Of a stretch of DNA of 64,000 bases, positions 50,948 to 60,376 are shown in pieces; the first letter of the stretch is position 1; each line of letters begins with the position of its first letter. Source of the stretch: Desulfosporosinus sp. (lineage in GTDB: Bacteria > Bacillota > Desulfitobacteriia > Desulfitobacteriales > Desulfitobacteriaceae); assembly GCA_003513495.1 (NCBI GenBank), contig DOPM01000038.1, forward strand, positions 146,328-210,327, read 5' to 3'. Under the pieces are notes generated by a model. The model was not told the origin of the DNA. It saw only the letters and a program-made list of their open reading frames with translations, and did not search any database. The translations under genes were made by a program, and so were the position numbers.

Positions 50948-51217
50948 TCACCGAATTCTATCGTTTCTATTCTGCAAATCAACGATAATAACCTCAGACC
51001 CTACTTTTTTCACGGTTTGCCACGGGATACTCAAGTGTTCACGCTCTCGATCCCCTTTAGAACCCCAAAAACCTGAAAACCCTCCTCGGGAAGTAAGGAT
51101 GATCGCTTCAACAGATCCATTCAAAGAAATGTCAAGATCTGCATCCCCCACCAATCCCAATTTTGCGCCATCAAAGAGGTTAATGATTTCTTTCCCCGCC
51201 AGATCACTTAAAAGCAT
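50948..51217 (-). CDS. ymxH: YlmC/YmxH-family PRC-barrel-like sporulation protein
   Basis: 89 residues, with LSDLAGKEIINLFDGAKLG, a beta-barrel pattern and IPWQTVKKVGSEVIIV, typical for the YlmC/YmxH family of spore formers. Role unknown; found beside dpaA in Bacillus. ATG at 51217 has GGGAGAGG upstream and is preferred to 51238. Confidence 0.85.
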   Translation of the reverse strand: MLLSDLAGKEIINLFDGAKLGLVGDADLDISLNGSVEAIILTSRGGFSGFWGSKGDREREHLSIPWQTVKKVGSEVIIVDLQNRNDRIR

Positions 51218-51234
51218 TGTATCCTCTCCCCTAT

Positions 51235-51540
51235 TCACTTCCGCAAATTCATCCAGGCCTTTAATACAAAGGGTTGCAAAATAGCCAAAAATAAAGAAAT
51301 AACTGCTAGTGGTTCAACAAAAAACACTGAGGTACTCCACCAATCTTCTGGTATCTTTAAAAAAGAAAACAAGAGTTCCAAAGATAGGTAAATCCCCCCT
51401 GCTGTGCCTACCAATTGACTTAAGGCAGCAGCCAGTACGTTTGATGAGGGCTGAGATGACCGCCACATCATCCTATATTTTCGTTCCCGGACAGATATAG
51501 AAATCCCAATAACCAGAAGTATAACCCCAAGGGCTTGCAT
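51235..51540 (-). CDS. Small multi-pass membrane protein of unknown function
   Basis: 101 residues with three likely membrane helices (about 3-15, 38-62, 72-93). No family recognised. Directly before ymxH, 18 nt from its likely start, so probably cotranscribed. There is a terminator upstream (51596-51625), so a promoter must lie in 51541-51595. Confidence 0.6.
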   Translation of the reverse strand: MQALGVILLVIGISISVRERKYRMMWRSSQPSSNVLAAALSQLVGTAGGIYLSLELLFSFLKIPEDWWSTSVFFVEPLAVISLFLAILQPFVLKAWMNLRK

Positions 51541-51595
51541 TCTTCACTCCCCCTCATGGGGAGTTTATGAACAGACAAACTTTGTTAGAACAAAA

Positions 51596-51625
51596 AACAG
51601 AAGGATTTTACATCTGCCTTCTGTT
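51596..51625 (-). terminator. Terminator of dut
   Basis: Minus strand AACAGAAGG / CCTTCTGTT stem followed by TTTTTTG, about 55 nt after the dut stop. Confidence 0.85.
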
Positions 51626-51678
51626 AGAGTGTTCCCTATTTAAGTTTAGTCACGAAGTATAATGAATGAAGGTGATCG

Positions 51679-52131
51679 CTATATGCCCGTAGAACCGAAT
51701 CCACCTGTTCCTCTCGCAGTTTCTTCAAGCTCAGAGACTTCTTCAAAGACTGCCTTGAAAACTGGCATAAATACCATTTGAGCTATTCTATCTCCAGGAT
51801 TGATTACTACGTTTTGTTGACCTAGATTTTGCATCAGTACTTGAATTTCCCCTCGATAATCAGAATCGATAACTCCTACCCCATTCGTCAGTCCAATTGC
51901 GTACCGACTGGCTAGCCCGCTTCGGGCAAAGACAAGGGCCACAACCTGTGGACCTGGAAGTTCAATAGCAAATCCAGTGGGGATTTTAATATTCTCCCCT
52001 GGATTCACGGTTAAGGGCTCATTTAAATCAGCACAAAGGTCAACCCCAGCTGAGGCAGCAGTTGCATAGGTAGGAAGGGACAAGGAATTGTCCCTTACCT
52101 TTTTGATTTTTACCTGTATAGAGTTTAACAC
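51679..52131 (-). CDS. dut: Deoxyuridine triphosphatase
   Basis: 150 residues with the five dUTPase motifs in order: AGVDLCADL, FARSGLASRYAI, GVIDSDYRGEI, GDRIAQMVFM, RGTGGFGSTG. Cleaves dUTP to dUMP, keeping uracil out of DNA. The start is a GTG at 52131 with GGGGG 7 nt upstream. A longer frame to 52197 would translate family B repeat sequence (HSRISNHEYRISNNEF) and is not real. Confidence 0.95.
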   Translation of the reverse strand: MLNSIQVKIKKVRDNSLSLPTYATAASAGVDLCADLNEPLTVNPGENIKIPTGFAIELPGPQVVALVFARSGLASRYAIGLTNGVGVIDSDYRGEIQVLMQNLGQQNVVINPGDRIAQMVFMPVFKAVFEEVSELEETARGTGGFGSTGI

Positions 52132-52146
52132 TAAAAGTCCCCCAAA

Positions 52147-52400
52147 CTCGTTGTTCGATATTCGGTATTCGTGGTTCGATATACGACTGTGGCTCATTTG
52201 CTTTATTAATATTAAGACAATAAGTTGAATTTCATAAAGTTGTCATCCTGAACTTCAGCGAAAGATCTTACGGCTTCAGAGAAGATCCTTCACGACCTTC
52301 AGGATGACAATTAGGACGCACTTTTCAAATACTGAGTTGATGAGCTTCGGACTATTGTTCAGATATTCGAACCACGATCCTCGAACCACGAACCACGATT
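52147..52400. repeat. Family B inverted-repeat element between the M16 gene and dut, with a family A copy inside
   Basis: Arms at 52147-52187 (GTTCGATATTCGG, TATTCGTGGTTCGATA) and 52362-52400 (ATATTCGAACCACGATCC, TCGAACCACGAACCACGAT) are inverted. The right arm meets the stop codon of the M16 gene; the left ends 15 nt before the dut start. Family A copy 7 at 52241-52310 (TGTCATCCTGAAC...CTTCAGGATGACAA) sits between. Confidence 0.8.
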
Positions 52401-53667
52401 ACTCCCATCCTGTTTGCTTCAACAAATCGGATAATATCACTTCATGTCCAGCAGGTCCTAGTGTCATAATACTGATTTTATCCTTTTGCCATAGGCGCTG
52501 AACCAAGCGCAAAACATCCTCGACAGTTACATTTTCCAGCTTCTCTACCACTTCCTCTGGTGAGAGTACACGATTGTAGGTTAACTCCGTCTTTCCAAGA
52601 CGACTCATCCGACTGCTTACGGCTTCTAAGCCGAGATATAAGCCACCTTTTATTTGGGCTTTTATTCTAACTAATTCCTCAGAGCTAATTCCTTTTTGCT
52701 TAAACTTCAGTAATTCTTCGAGAATACAGGCGATGACTTCTTGAGTATTTTTTGGGCTCGTTCCCGCATAGATGGCGAATAACCCTGTATCCACGTAGGT
52801 TGAGTGATAAGAATACACTGAGTAAGCCAATCCACGCTGTTCCCTTATCTCCTGAAATAATCGAGAGCTTAATCCGCCACCCAGAATATTATTAAATATA
52901 TGCATAGCATAGATATCCTCATCATCCTGACCTAGCCCCGGTACTCCCAAGATGATATGCATCTGTTCTGTATCTTTCTTCTGATTATATTCAATAGTGT
53001 GGCCTCTCGGTGTTTCCTCAAGTACTCTTCGCCCTCCTCGCTTAAATGTACCAAAGTGAGGGGAAAGCTTAGCCACAACATCCTCATGGTTTATTTTACC
53101 AGCTACAGAGATCACGACATTATCTGGAGCATAATGTTCCGTAAGAAAATGCATAATCTTGTCTCTATTCAGAGATCTTATGCTCTCTTCTGTTCCCAAA
53201 ATAGGCTTTCCTAGGGGATGATCATTCCAGACATGCTCTGAAAAAACATCATGAATTAACTCATCAGGAGAATCTTCATACATTTTAATTTCTTCTATGA
53301 CAACGTTCTTTTCTTTTTCAATTTCCTTTTCATCAAAGAGGGAAGAGAAAAACATATCACTCAAGACGTCAATAGCAAGGTCTAGATCTTCATCAAGTAT
53401 TTTGGCATAGTAACAGGTATATTCTTTAGTGGTAAAGGCATTCAGCTGGCCACCAACCGCTTCTAAGGATTCCGCTAAAGCACGAGCACTTCGATGCTCT
53501 GTGCCTTTAAAAAACATGTGCTCAATAAAGTGAGAAATCCCCTCAAACCCTTCACGTTCATCTCGAGACCCGGCTCCTACCCATATTCCTATTGCAGCCG
53601 AACGAACGTGGTCAATTTCTTCTGTAATAATCCTAACTCCGTTAGGAAGCAGCGTCTTCTTATACAA
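52399..53667 (-). CDS. M16-family zinc peptidase (MlpA/PqqL-like)
   Basis: 422 residues. Inverted zinc motif HFIEH near residue 48 with the later Glu about 75 residues on (EEIKMYEDSP region), then second half-domain from about 200 (GLSSRLFQEIREQRGLAYSVYS, the R/Y motif). Equivalent in position to mlpA (ymxG) of B. subtilis. Cytoplasmic peptidase of uncertain substrates. 15 nt after dacF. Confidence 0.92.
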   Translation of the reverse strand: MYKKTLLPNGVRIITEEIDHVRSAAIGIWVGAGSRDEREGFEGISHFIEHMFFKGTEHRSARALAESLEAVGGQLNAFTTKEYTCYYAKILDEDLDLAIDVLSDMFFSSLFDEKEIEKEKNVVIEEIKMYEDSPDELIHDVFSEHVWNDHPLGKPILGTEESIRSLNRDKIMHFLTEHYAPDNVVISVAGKINHEDVVAKLSPHFGTFKRGGRRVLEETPRGHTIEYNQKKDTEQMHIILGVPGLGQDDEDIYAMHIFNNILGGGLSSRLFQEIREQRGLAYSVYSYHSTYVDTGLFAIYAGTSPKNTQEVIACILEELLKFKQKGISSEELVRIKAQIKGGLYLGLEAVSSRMSRLGKTELTYNRVLSPEEVVEKLENVTVEDVLRLVQRLWQKDKISIMTLGPAGHEVILSDLLKQTGWE

Positions 53668-53682
53668 TTAATTCACTCCCTC

Positions 53683-54849
53683 TTACTTCCTCCAGTGAAG
53701 GGAAATAATCGTCTTCAGGAACGATCTTTCTTGGACTTCATTTTCACTAATTAATGGAACGCTTTTGATCTTTTGTTCCCCCAACCATACTTCGAATCGG
53801 CCTAATCGTTCTCCAGCATGAATAGTACTATTGGTTGGCTTCTCCCATTCAATACGAGTTACTAGTTTCTCACGGTTAGCCTTTGCTAGACTTAACTCTA
53901 GAGGATCCGACGTAAAGACTTTAACTGGCTTCTTGTCATGAGGGAATTCTGCAATAACCTGTCCAACCTCTGCTAGACGAACAGTCTCCGTGTTCTGGAA
54001 GCCCCACTCTAAAAGCTTCTTTGCATCTCCAAACCGATCTGGTGCATTCAGTACAACAACTAACAGCTGCCGTCCTTCCTTCGTAGCGGAAGCAACCAGA
54101 CATTTTCCTGCCGCTGTCGTGGTCCCTGTTTTTATACCATCTGCATAGGGATAGTTCCAAAGTAATTTATTTGTGTTCCTAACATCCATGAAAACGTCCG
54201 GCTCAATAAAGTGAATTTCTGTTTCCTTCTGCCGGGTAATTGATTGAAATTGCGGTATCTGCAAACCATATCGAGCCATTAAAGCGAGATCATAGGCCGT
54301 GGAATAATGTTCTTTACGAGGCAGACCATTGGTATTTATGAAATTGGTATTTTCAGCGCCAAGAGCCAAGGCCTTACGATTCATAAATTTGACAAACTGT
54401 TCTTCACTTCCTGCAATGTGTTCTGCTATTGCTACACATGCATCATTACCAGAACGAACCAAGGCACCCGTTATAAGTTCATAAAGAGTAATTTTTTCTC
54501 CAGGGTCAAGATATATGGTTGATTCTCCAACAGCAGCCGCTTTGTCACTGACGGTAACAACTTCCTCCGGGCGACCAAGCTCAAATCCCAGGATAGCTGT
54601 CATTATTTTAGTGGTACTTGCCGGTGGACGACGTTTATGTGCCTGTTTACTAAAAAGAATGTCCCCTGTAGCCACGTCCATCAGAACAGTTGCATCAGCG
54701 GTTATTCTCGAGGGACCTGCTACAGTTACTGGCTTATCTACGGCCTTTTTGGCTGGAGCACCATATACAGGGTTTACCAGTAGTAAGCTTACGCTAATAA
54801 CACTAAGAAGAACGCAGTACCAAGCCTGCGTGCACTTTAGCCTGATCAT
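53683..54849 (-). CDS. D-alanyl-D-alanine carboxypeptidase (DacF/PBP5 type)
   Basis: 388 residues: signal peptide 1-30, S11 peptidase domain with SxxK in PASTTKIM (about 77), SxN in VRSGND (about 131) and KTG in GIKTGTT (about 236), then a PBP5-associated C-terminal domain and a terminal hydrophobic helix that anchors it. Trims D-Ala from peptidoglycan outside the membrane. Same strand, 24 nt after the deacetylase gene. Confidence 0.93.
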   Translation of the reverse strand: MIRLKCTQAWYCVLLSVISVSLLLVNPVYGAPAKKAVDKPVTVAGPSRITADATVLMDVATGDILFSKQAHKRRPPASTTKIMTAILGFELGRPEEVVTVSDKAAAVGESTIYLDPGEKITLYELITGALVRSGNDACVAIAEHIAGSEEQFVKFMNRKALALGAENTNFINTNGLPRKEHYSTAYDLALMARYGLQIPQFQSITRQKETEIHFIEPDVFMDVRNTNKLLWNYPYADGIKTGTTTAAGKCLVASATKEGRQLLVVVLNAPDRFGDAKKLLEWGFQNTETVRLAEVGQVIAEFPHDKKPVKVFTSDPLELSLAKANREKLVTRIEWEKPTNSTIHAGERLGRFEVWLGEQKIKSVPLISENEVQERSFLKTIISLHWRK

Positions 54850-54873
54850 TTAACCACCTCAACTTTTAATTTG

Positions 54874-55626
54874 TCATGAGGTAGTATCTCCGCTCTGGTC
54901 ATATGTTATTAGCTTATCAAGAGGTTGGAAAATATAACCCTCCAAGGTCAGTCGTTCGAGAATAACAGGCAAAGCTTTGACGGTATTAGCTTTAGGATGC
55001 ATTAATACTATGGCACCGGACTTATTTGGCTTAATTCCAAATCGTATTGCTGGATTAACAATTCGTTTTATAATAATTTCCGGCGTACTGTCTGGTCGCC
55101 AATCCACCGTATCTAATGTCCATAGTATAGTCTTGTAACCCAGCTCATCAGCTGCCCGAAGTCCAGGTACACCCTTTTCACCGTAAGGCGGTGCATACAG
55201 GTGGGTTTTCTTTCCGATAATTCCCTCAATAATGCTTTCTGTCTTTTTAATTTCTTCTCGGTTTGCCCCTACGGACAGTTGATCAGGATGTGGATGCGAA
55301 TATCCATGATTTTCGATTTGGTGCCCTCGGTTAAACATTTCCTTTAATAATTCTGGGTTTTTCTTCGCCCAACGCCCGGTAACAAAAAAGGTCACAAACG
55401 CCTTTTTCTTATCTAATTCATCTAAGATCGGTGGTATAAATTCTTCGCCCCAATCTACATTGATCGTTAAAGCCATGATTTTCTGATCCGTCTTAATTTG
55501 CTCAATGGGCTTGGAAACTGGCGTGTTGGAAGTTGCAACCCAACGTTGCGCTAAAACCCCAGCAAGTAACAGAAAGAAAATCCCGCCAAACGAGAGTATT
55601 CGTCGCGAGATTCTTAAGTTAATGAA
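54874..55626 (-). CDS. ylxY: YlxY-like polysaccharide deacetylase-family protein
   Basis: 250 residues: N-terminal membrane anchor at about 10-28, NodB-homology domain from about 52. The usual TFDDG motif is replaced by NVDWGEE, while the metal pair ENHGYSHPHP and later motif YAPPYGEKG remain. YlxY proteins share this altered motif and are of uncertain activity. Located between pnp and the M16/dac genes, as in Bacillus. ATG at 55626 follows GGGGGG by 6 nt. Confidence 0.87.
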   Translation of the reverse strand, partial: FINLRISRRILSFGGIFFLLLAGVLAQRWVATSNTPVSKPIEQIKTDQKIMALTINVDWGEEFIPPILDELDKKKAFVTFFVTGRWAKKNPELLKEMFNRGHQIENHGYSHPHPDQLSVGANREEIKKTESIIEGIIGKKTHLYAPPYGEKGVPGLRAADELGYKTILWTLDTVDWRPDSTPEIIIKRIVNPAIRFGIKPNKSGAIVLMHPKANTVKALPVILERLTLEGYIFQPLDKLITYDQSGDTTS

Positions 55627-55709
55627 CATATGCGTCCCCCCTTCCTTAACATTTATGCGGAAAGGAGGACTCAAAGACTGATCATTCGTGGTTATTTCAT
55701 TAAAAATCC

Positions 55710-57857
55710 TTAAGGTTTTGGAATCGTTGGGTTTTCCTTACGAGGCATAGCTTCTTTACGAGATAAATTCAACCTACCTTGTTTGTCGATGGCAGTTGCT
55801 TTAACGGTAATCTCATCTCCAACTTTGACAATGTCTTCTACCTTTTCAACGCGTTCGTGAGCCAGCTGAGAGATATGGACTAACCCTTCCTTACCTGTAA
55901 GTCCCAAGACCCCTGGTATAACTTCTACAAAAGCACCAAAGTCCATAACCCTAGTTACTTTACCTTGATAGATTTTACCTACTTCTACTTCTTGAGTTAG
56001 GGCTTGAATAATTTTTAAAGCTTTGTCTCCACCCTCACCACCGACAGAAGAAATAAAGACACGACCATCATCCTCAATATCGATTTTGACATCCGTTTCC
56101 TCAACAATCTTCTTAATGGTTTTTCCGCCAGGTCCAATAACATCCCTAATTTTATCAGGATGAATCGTTGTGGTGATGATTCTTGGTGCATAGATCGAAA
56201 GTTGTGGACGTGGTTTATCCATTACAGCTAGCATCTTATCTAGAATAAAGAGGCGTCCTGCTTTAGCCTGGGTTAAAGCCCTTAATAGAATCTCTCTGGA
56301 TACACCCGCAATTTTTATATCCATTTGCAAAGCAGTTACCCCTTTGCTGGTTCCTGCCACTTTGAAGTCCATATCCCCAAAGTGATCTTCCATACCCTGG
56401 ATATCTGTAAGAATAGCAATCTGATCCTCTTCCTTAATGAGACCCATAGCAATGCCTGCTACAGGCGCTGAAATTGGAACTCCAGCATCCATAAGAGAAA
56501 GGGTGCTACCGCAAACCGACGCCATGGAACTCGATCCGTTGGATTCTAAGACCTCAGAAACTAAGCGAATGGTGTAAGGGAAGTCGTTTTCGTCCGGAAG
56601 CACAGGGAGCAAGGCACGCTCTGCTAAAGCACCATGACCAATTTCTCTTCGTCCGGGCCCTCGCATTGGCCTAGTCTCTCCCACGCTGTAGGGAGGGAAA
56701 TTGTAATGATGTATATAACGTTTAGATCTCTCTAGGCCTAAACCGTCTAAAATCTGTTCATCTCTGGCAGCACCTAACGTCGCAACCGTCATGACCTGAG
56801 TTTGACCACGGGTGAATAAGCCTGTCCCATGGGTACGTGGGAGGATTCCTACTTCGACAGTAATCGGGCGAACTTCATCCACTGCTCGGCCATCCGGTCT
56901 GATCTGTTCGTGGGTGATCAATTTTCGTACAATCTGATGCACAATATCTTCTAATACACTTTTGATAATTCTTGTGTCATCCGGAAACTCTGCTTCAAAA
57001 TGACTCAAAGTATCAGCTTTAACTTCGTCGATGGCACCCTCCCGTGCTTTCTTCTCTTCTACACGGACGGCCTTATCTAATTTTTCATAGGCATAGGCAT
57101 TCACTGCCTCTACTATCGTTTCCGGGTTACCAGCAATGATCACTTCGAGCTTTTCTTTTGCCAGACCTAACTTCATGGCGTCTTCGCGGTACTCTTCGAT
57201 AAACTTAGCAATCGTTTTGATTTCCTCATGTCCAAACATGATTGCTTCTAGGATTTTATCCTCTGGCACTTCATGAGCACTAGCTTCTACCATCATCACA
57301 GCCTCTTGTGTTCCGGCTACGGTAAGAAGCATTTCACTTTTTGCTGCTTGTTCTATAGTAGGATTAATAATGTATTCATCTTCTATTAGTCCAACGGTGA
57401 CTGCTGCGATAGGGCCCTCGAAGGGTATGTTTGATATGGTTAATGCTGCTGATGCTGCATTGATAGCGGTTATATCTGTGGCAGAATCTTGATCAACTGA
57501 CATAACAGTTGCTACTACCTGGACTTCATTACGAAAGCCTTGTGGGAACAACGGACGAATAGGGCGGTCAATCAAACGTGCTGACAGGGTTGCCTTTTCA
57601 CTTGCTCTTCCTTCACGTTTAATAAATCCGCCTGGTATTTTCCCCGCGGCATACATGCGCTCTTCAAACTCAACCGTCAAGGGAAAGAAATCAATCCCCT
57701 CCCTAGCTACAGCACTGCAGGTCGCAAATGCAGTTACAACTGTATCCCCATAGCGGAGAAAAACCGCTCCTCCCGCTTGTTTACCTAGTTTACCAGTTTG
57801 GAAAGTCATAGTTCTCCCGCCAACTGAGAGTGACTTTTCAAGTATTTCCTGTTTCAC
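55710..57857 (-). CDS. pnp: Polyribonucleotide nucleotidyltransferase
   Basis: 715 residues. Two RNase PH domains (about 5-230 and 310-550) around an alpha-helical linker, KH domain (about 552-615; IGPGGKTIKKI) and S1 domain (about 620-695; GKVTRVMDFGAFVEV). Catalytic region has GTSKGVTALQMDIK. Phosphorolytic 3'-5' RNA decay. GTG start with AGGAGG. Downstream of rpsO, as in most bacteria, with a strong hairpin between. Confidence 0.97.
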   Translation of the reverse strand: MKQEILEKSLSVGGRTMTFQTGKLGKQAGGAVFLRYGDTVVTAFATCSAVAREGIDFFPLTVEFEERMYAAGKIPGGFIKREGRASEKATLSARLIDRPIRPLFPQGFRNEVQVVATVMSVDQDSATDITAINAASAALTISNIPFEGPIAAVTVGLIEDEYIINPTIEQAAKSEMLLTVAGTQEAVMMVEASAHEVPEDKILEAIMFGHEEIKTIAKFIEEYREDAMKLGLAKEKLEVIIAGNPETIVEAVNAYAYEKLDKAVRVEEKKAREGAIDEVKADTLSHFEAEFPDDTRIIKSVLEDIVHQIVRKLITHEQIRPDGRAVDEVRPITVEVGILPRTHGTGLFTRGQTQVMTVATLGAARDEQILDGLGLERSKRYIHHYNFPPYSVGETRPMRGPGRREIGHGALAERALLPVLPDENDFPYTIRLVSEVLESNGSSSMASVCGSTLSLMDAGVPISAPVAGIAMGLIKEEDQIAILTDIQGMEDHFGDMDFKVAGTSKGVTALQMDIKIAGVSREILLRALTQAKAGRLFILDKMLAVMDKPRPQLSIYAPRIITTTIHPDKIRDVIGPGGKTIKKIVEETDVKIDIEDDGRVFISSVGGEGGDKALKIIQALTQEVEVGKIYQGKVTRVMDFGAFVEVIPGVLGLTGKEGLVHISQLAHERVEKVEDIVKVGDEITVKATAIDKQGRLNLSRKEAMPRKENPTIPKP

Positions 57858-58011
57858 AATGGAACCTCCTTAAATCTATTCAAATCCTTTTTAACTTGTT
57901 TCCTCTTCGACATATTCTTATTATTTCCTGCAATTTGCAGAAATAAAACAGAATTAGGAATAATATCTTTAAAAAGCATATGTACAATGCTCGTCCCGTC
58001 CCACCTTGCAT

Positions 58012-58055
58012 AAAGGAGAAAGAAGCGGATCACGTAGATCCGCTTCTTTCTCCTT
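58012..58055 (-). terminator. Terminator between rpsO and pnp
   Basis: A 19-bp perfect stem, AAAGGAGAAAGAAGCGGAT and its inverse around about 6 nt; T-rich on both sides. It may act as a terminator or an RNA processing site, as in the rpsO-pnp unit elsewhere. Confidence 0.85.
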
Positions 58056-58065
58056 TTGGGATAGA

Positions 58066-58332
58066 TTATTTTCGCAACCCAAGTACACCAATAATATTAC
58101 GATACCGATCAAAATTAACATTCTTCAGATAGGTTAATAACGCACGTCTAGAACCGACCATTTTTAAAAGTCCACGGCGGGAATGGTGATCTTTCTTATG
58201 CGTCTTAAAGTGCTCTGTTAAATAGGTAATTCGCTCAGTGAGAAGCGCAATTTGCACTTCCGGAGACCCAGTATCTCCTTCGTGTTGTGCATGCTTTAAA
58301 ATAATCTCTTGTTTTCTCTCAGGTGTCATCAT
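58066..58332 (-). CDS. rpsO: Ribosomal protein uS15
   Basis: 88 residues (87 if the second ATG is used). Family sequence throughout: HAQHEGDTGSPEVQIALLTERI, HKKDHHSRRGLLKMVGSRRA. Binds 16S rRNA and bridges the subunits. TTGGAGG lies 9-12 nt before the ATG pair. Confidence 0.98.
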   Translation of the reverse strand: MMTPERKQEIILKHAQHEGDTGSPEVQIALLTERITYLTEHFKTHKKDHHSRRGLLKMVGSRRALLTYLKNVNFDRYRNIIGVLGLRK

Positions 58333-58442
58333 TATAGTTTTCCTCCAATTTTTATAATTCCCAACTGCCCAGGTGAACGTTGGAGACTTCGTTTAGCCGA
58401 GTCAGCGGGTCCTAATAGTTTCTCAAGTAGTATACATGGTAA

Positions 58443-59378
58443 TTATGGTTTTGTAAAGTTGCACAGTTCTAAGGTACTCTTGGCATTTGAACAATCCTTT
58501 TCTAACTGCGCTAAGAGTTCGTTTACCCCATTAAATTTTCGTTCATCACGTAAACGTTCTTCAAGCATTACCGTAATCTCTCTACCGTATAAGTCGCCGT
58601 CATAATTAAAGAAATGAACTTCTACCACAGTATCATACATTTCATGAAAGGTTGGTTTCATACCTATGTTCATCATCCCTAAAATGCGCGTGCCATCGAT
58701 GGAACTCCAAACCGCATAAACCCCTCGCTTCGGAATCAAAAAATCCTCCGAAGTAAGGATATTAGCCGTGGGATAACCCAGTAGACGACCGCGTTCTTCG
58801 CCATGGATCACAGTTCCACGCAAGCAAGGAAGTCGACCTAGCAGAGAGCTCGCTAATCGAATATCTCCTTGAAGTAAGGCTTTACGAATGCTGCTAGAGG
58901 AAATCACTCTTCCCCCCATTGTCTGAGCCTGAAGTACACTAACTCCGAATCCATGCTGCTGCCCTAAGGCCTGAAGTAACTCAGGGTTCCCCTTACCCTG
59001 GGCACCGAATGAATAATTAAAACCCACCACAACATGAATCACTCCAAGGGGTAGGAGAATCTTTTCTACAAAGTGTTCTGGAGAAGTGTTTGCCATCTCC
59101 ATGGTAAAGGGCAGATGGTAAACATTACGGACCCCAATTTCCTCCATATAAAGCAACCGCTCTTTAGTCGTCGACAATAGCTTTACTCCCCGTTCGGGAA
59201 ATAATACTTTGAGTGGGTGGGGTTCAAAGATCAAAACGTCAAGCCCCACTCCTAAACGTTTAGCTTGTTCAAGTCCATGCTCAAGCAATCGTCGGTGTCC
59301 TATATGCACTCCATCAAAATTTCCTAACGCTAAGATACAAGGCTCCCTCTCTATAGGTAAACTAGTTCGAACTTGCAC
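58443..59378 (-). CDS. ribF: Bifunctional riboflavin kinase/FMN adenylyltransferase
   Basis: 311 residues. FAD synthetase domain 1-180 with LGNFDGVHIGHRRLL and SSSIRKALLQGDI; riboflavin kinase domain from about 185 with RLLGYPTANI and RGVYAVW. Makes FMN and FAD. Between truB and rpsO, as in B. subtilis ribC. Confidence 0.96.
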   Translation of the reverse strand: MQVRTSLPIEREPCILALGNFDGVHIGHRRLLEHGLEQAKRLGVGLDVLIFEPHPLKVLFPERGVKLLSTTKERLLYMEEIGVRNVYHLPFTMEMANTSPEHFVEKILLPLGVIHVVVGFNYSFGAQGKGNPELLQALGQQHGFGVSVLQAQTMGGRVISSSSIRKALLQGDIRLASSLLGRLPCLRGTVIHGEERGRLLGYPTANILTSEDFLIPKRGVYAVWSSIDGTRILGMMNIGMKPTFHEMYDTVVEVHFFNYDGDLYGREITVMLEERLRDERKFNGVNELLAQLEKDCSNAKSTLELCNFTKP

Positions 59379-59440
59379 CGATTTGACCTCCTATTATATA
59401 AACTTGACTCAGTAAGCCTTCATATCCCTGTAGCCAAGTA

Positions 59441-60376
59441 TCATCCAAAAACTTTATGTGGGTAAAGACTTTCCTCTCGCCAGACCCCGATGCCGATGAG
59501 TTCCTCGTTCTCCATTACCTGAACGAAACGGGAGGCTTCGAGGTTCGAGGTTTGAAGACCGGGTTTCGTTTCGGAGCACGAATTTCTTTCGGTAGGAGGA
59601 GTCTCGACTTGTGCTCTCTTAGTCGGTAATCCATGCCGGAAAGCCTTGGCACGTGGTCCAGCTAAAAACACCCGTGGCAGGTCAATGCCAGCGGTTAAGG
59701 GCAGCATAAACGAATTGTTACCATTCTGTACAGCTTCATCAATTTCCTCCAGGGTCCAGCTCTCTGCGATCTTAAATGGCCCAGAACGGACTCTTACTAA
59801 ATAGGACATATGCGCTCCACAATCTAAAGCTTTTCCTAGATCATGACATAAGGTCCGTATATAAGTCCCTTTTGAACATTCAATATCTAAGATTGCCTTG
59901 GGCAACTCTCCATCAAACCATTCTTCTAGACTCAATCGATAGATAGAAACTTCACGCGAAGGTCGCTCAATGGATATCCCTTGTCGAGCATATTCATAGA
60001 GATGTTTCCCCTCTTTTCGAACGGCGGAGTACATCGGAGGAATTTGAGAGATCTTTCCCATAAAGTTCGGCAAAACACCTTCTAAATCCTTTTGTTTTAG
60101 CCGTGGCAAAGTCTCTTGAATCACTTTGCCATAGGAATCCTGAGTATCAGTTGTAACTCCAAAGGTTACTTCGGCTATATAAGCCTTCCCTTGCTCTGTT
60201 ATATACTCTGCTAAACGTGTTCCCTTGCCTACACATATCGGCAGCACGCCAGTCACTCCAGGGTCAAGGGTTCCGGTATGGCCGACTTTTTTTGTTTTCA
60301 AAGCTCTACGTATCCAGACAACGACATCAGAAGAGGTCATTCCCGGCGGTTTGAGGACGTTAATGATTCCTTCCAA
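59441..60376 (-). CDS. truB: tRNA pseudouridine-55 synthase with a repeat-derived segment
   Basis: 311 residues. TruB motifs: INVLKPPGMTSSDVV, catalytic Asp in GHTGTLDPGVTGVL, YSAVRKEGKHLYEYAR, CSKGTYIRTLCHDLG. A PUA-like C-terminal part follows. Modifies U55 of tRNA. Residues about 268-290 (ERNSCSETKPGLQTSNLEAS) are encoded by a family B repeat at 59522-59570. They lie between the catalytic and C-terminal parts and stay in frame. TTG start overlapping nrnA by 17 nt. Confidence 0.94.
   Translation of the reverse strand: MEGIINVLKPPGMTSSDVVVWIRRALKTKKVGHTGTLDPGVTGVLPICVGKGTRLAEYITEQGKAYIAEVTFGVTTDTQDSYGKVIQETLPRLKQKDLEGVLPNFMGKISQIPPMYSAVRKEGKHLYEYARQGISIERPSREVSIYRLSLEEWFDGELPKAILDIECSKGTYIRTLCHDLGKALDCGAHMSYLVRVRSGPFKIAESWTLEEIDEAVQNGNNSFMLPLTAGIDLPRVFLAGPRAKAFRHGLPTKRAQVETPPTERNSCSETKPGLQTSNLEASRFVQVMENEELIGIGVWREESLYPHKVFG
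59522..59570. repeat. Family B repeat unit inside truB
   Basis: GCTTCGAGGTTCGAGGTTTG flanked by the inverted arms AACGAAACGGG and CCGGGTTTCGTT. In frame with truB. Confidence 0.6.

Noticed and set aside
52132..52197. Longer dut N-terminus
   Set aside because: It translates family B repeat sequence, and a GTG with GGGGG upstream gives the normal dUTPase length.
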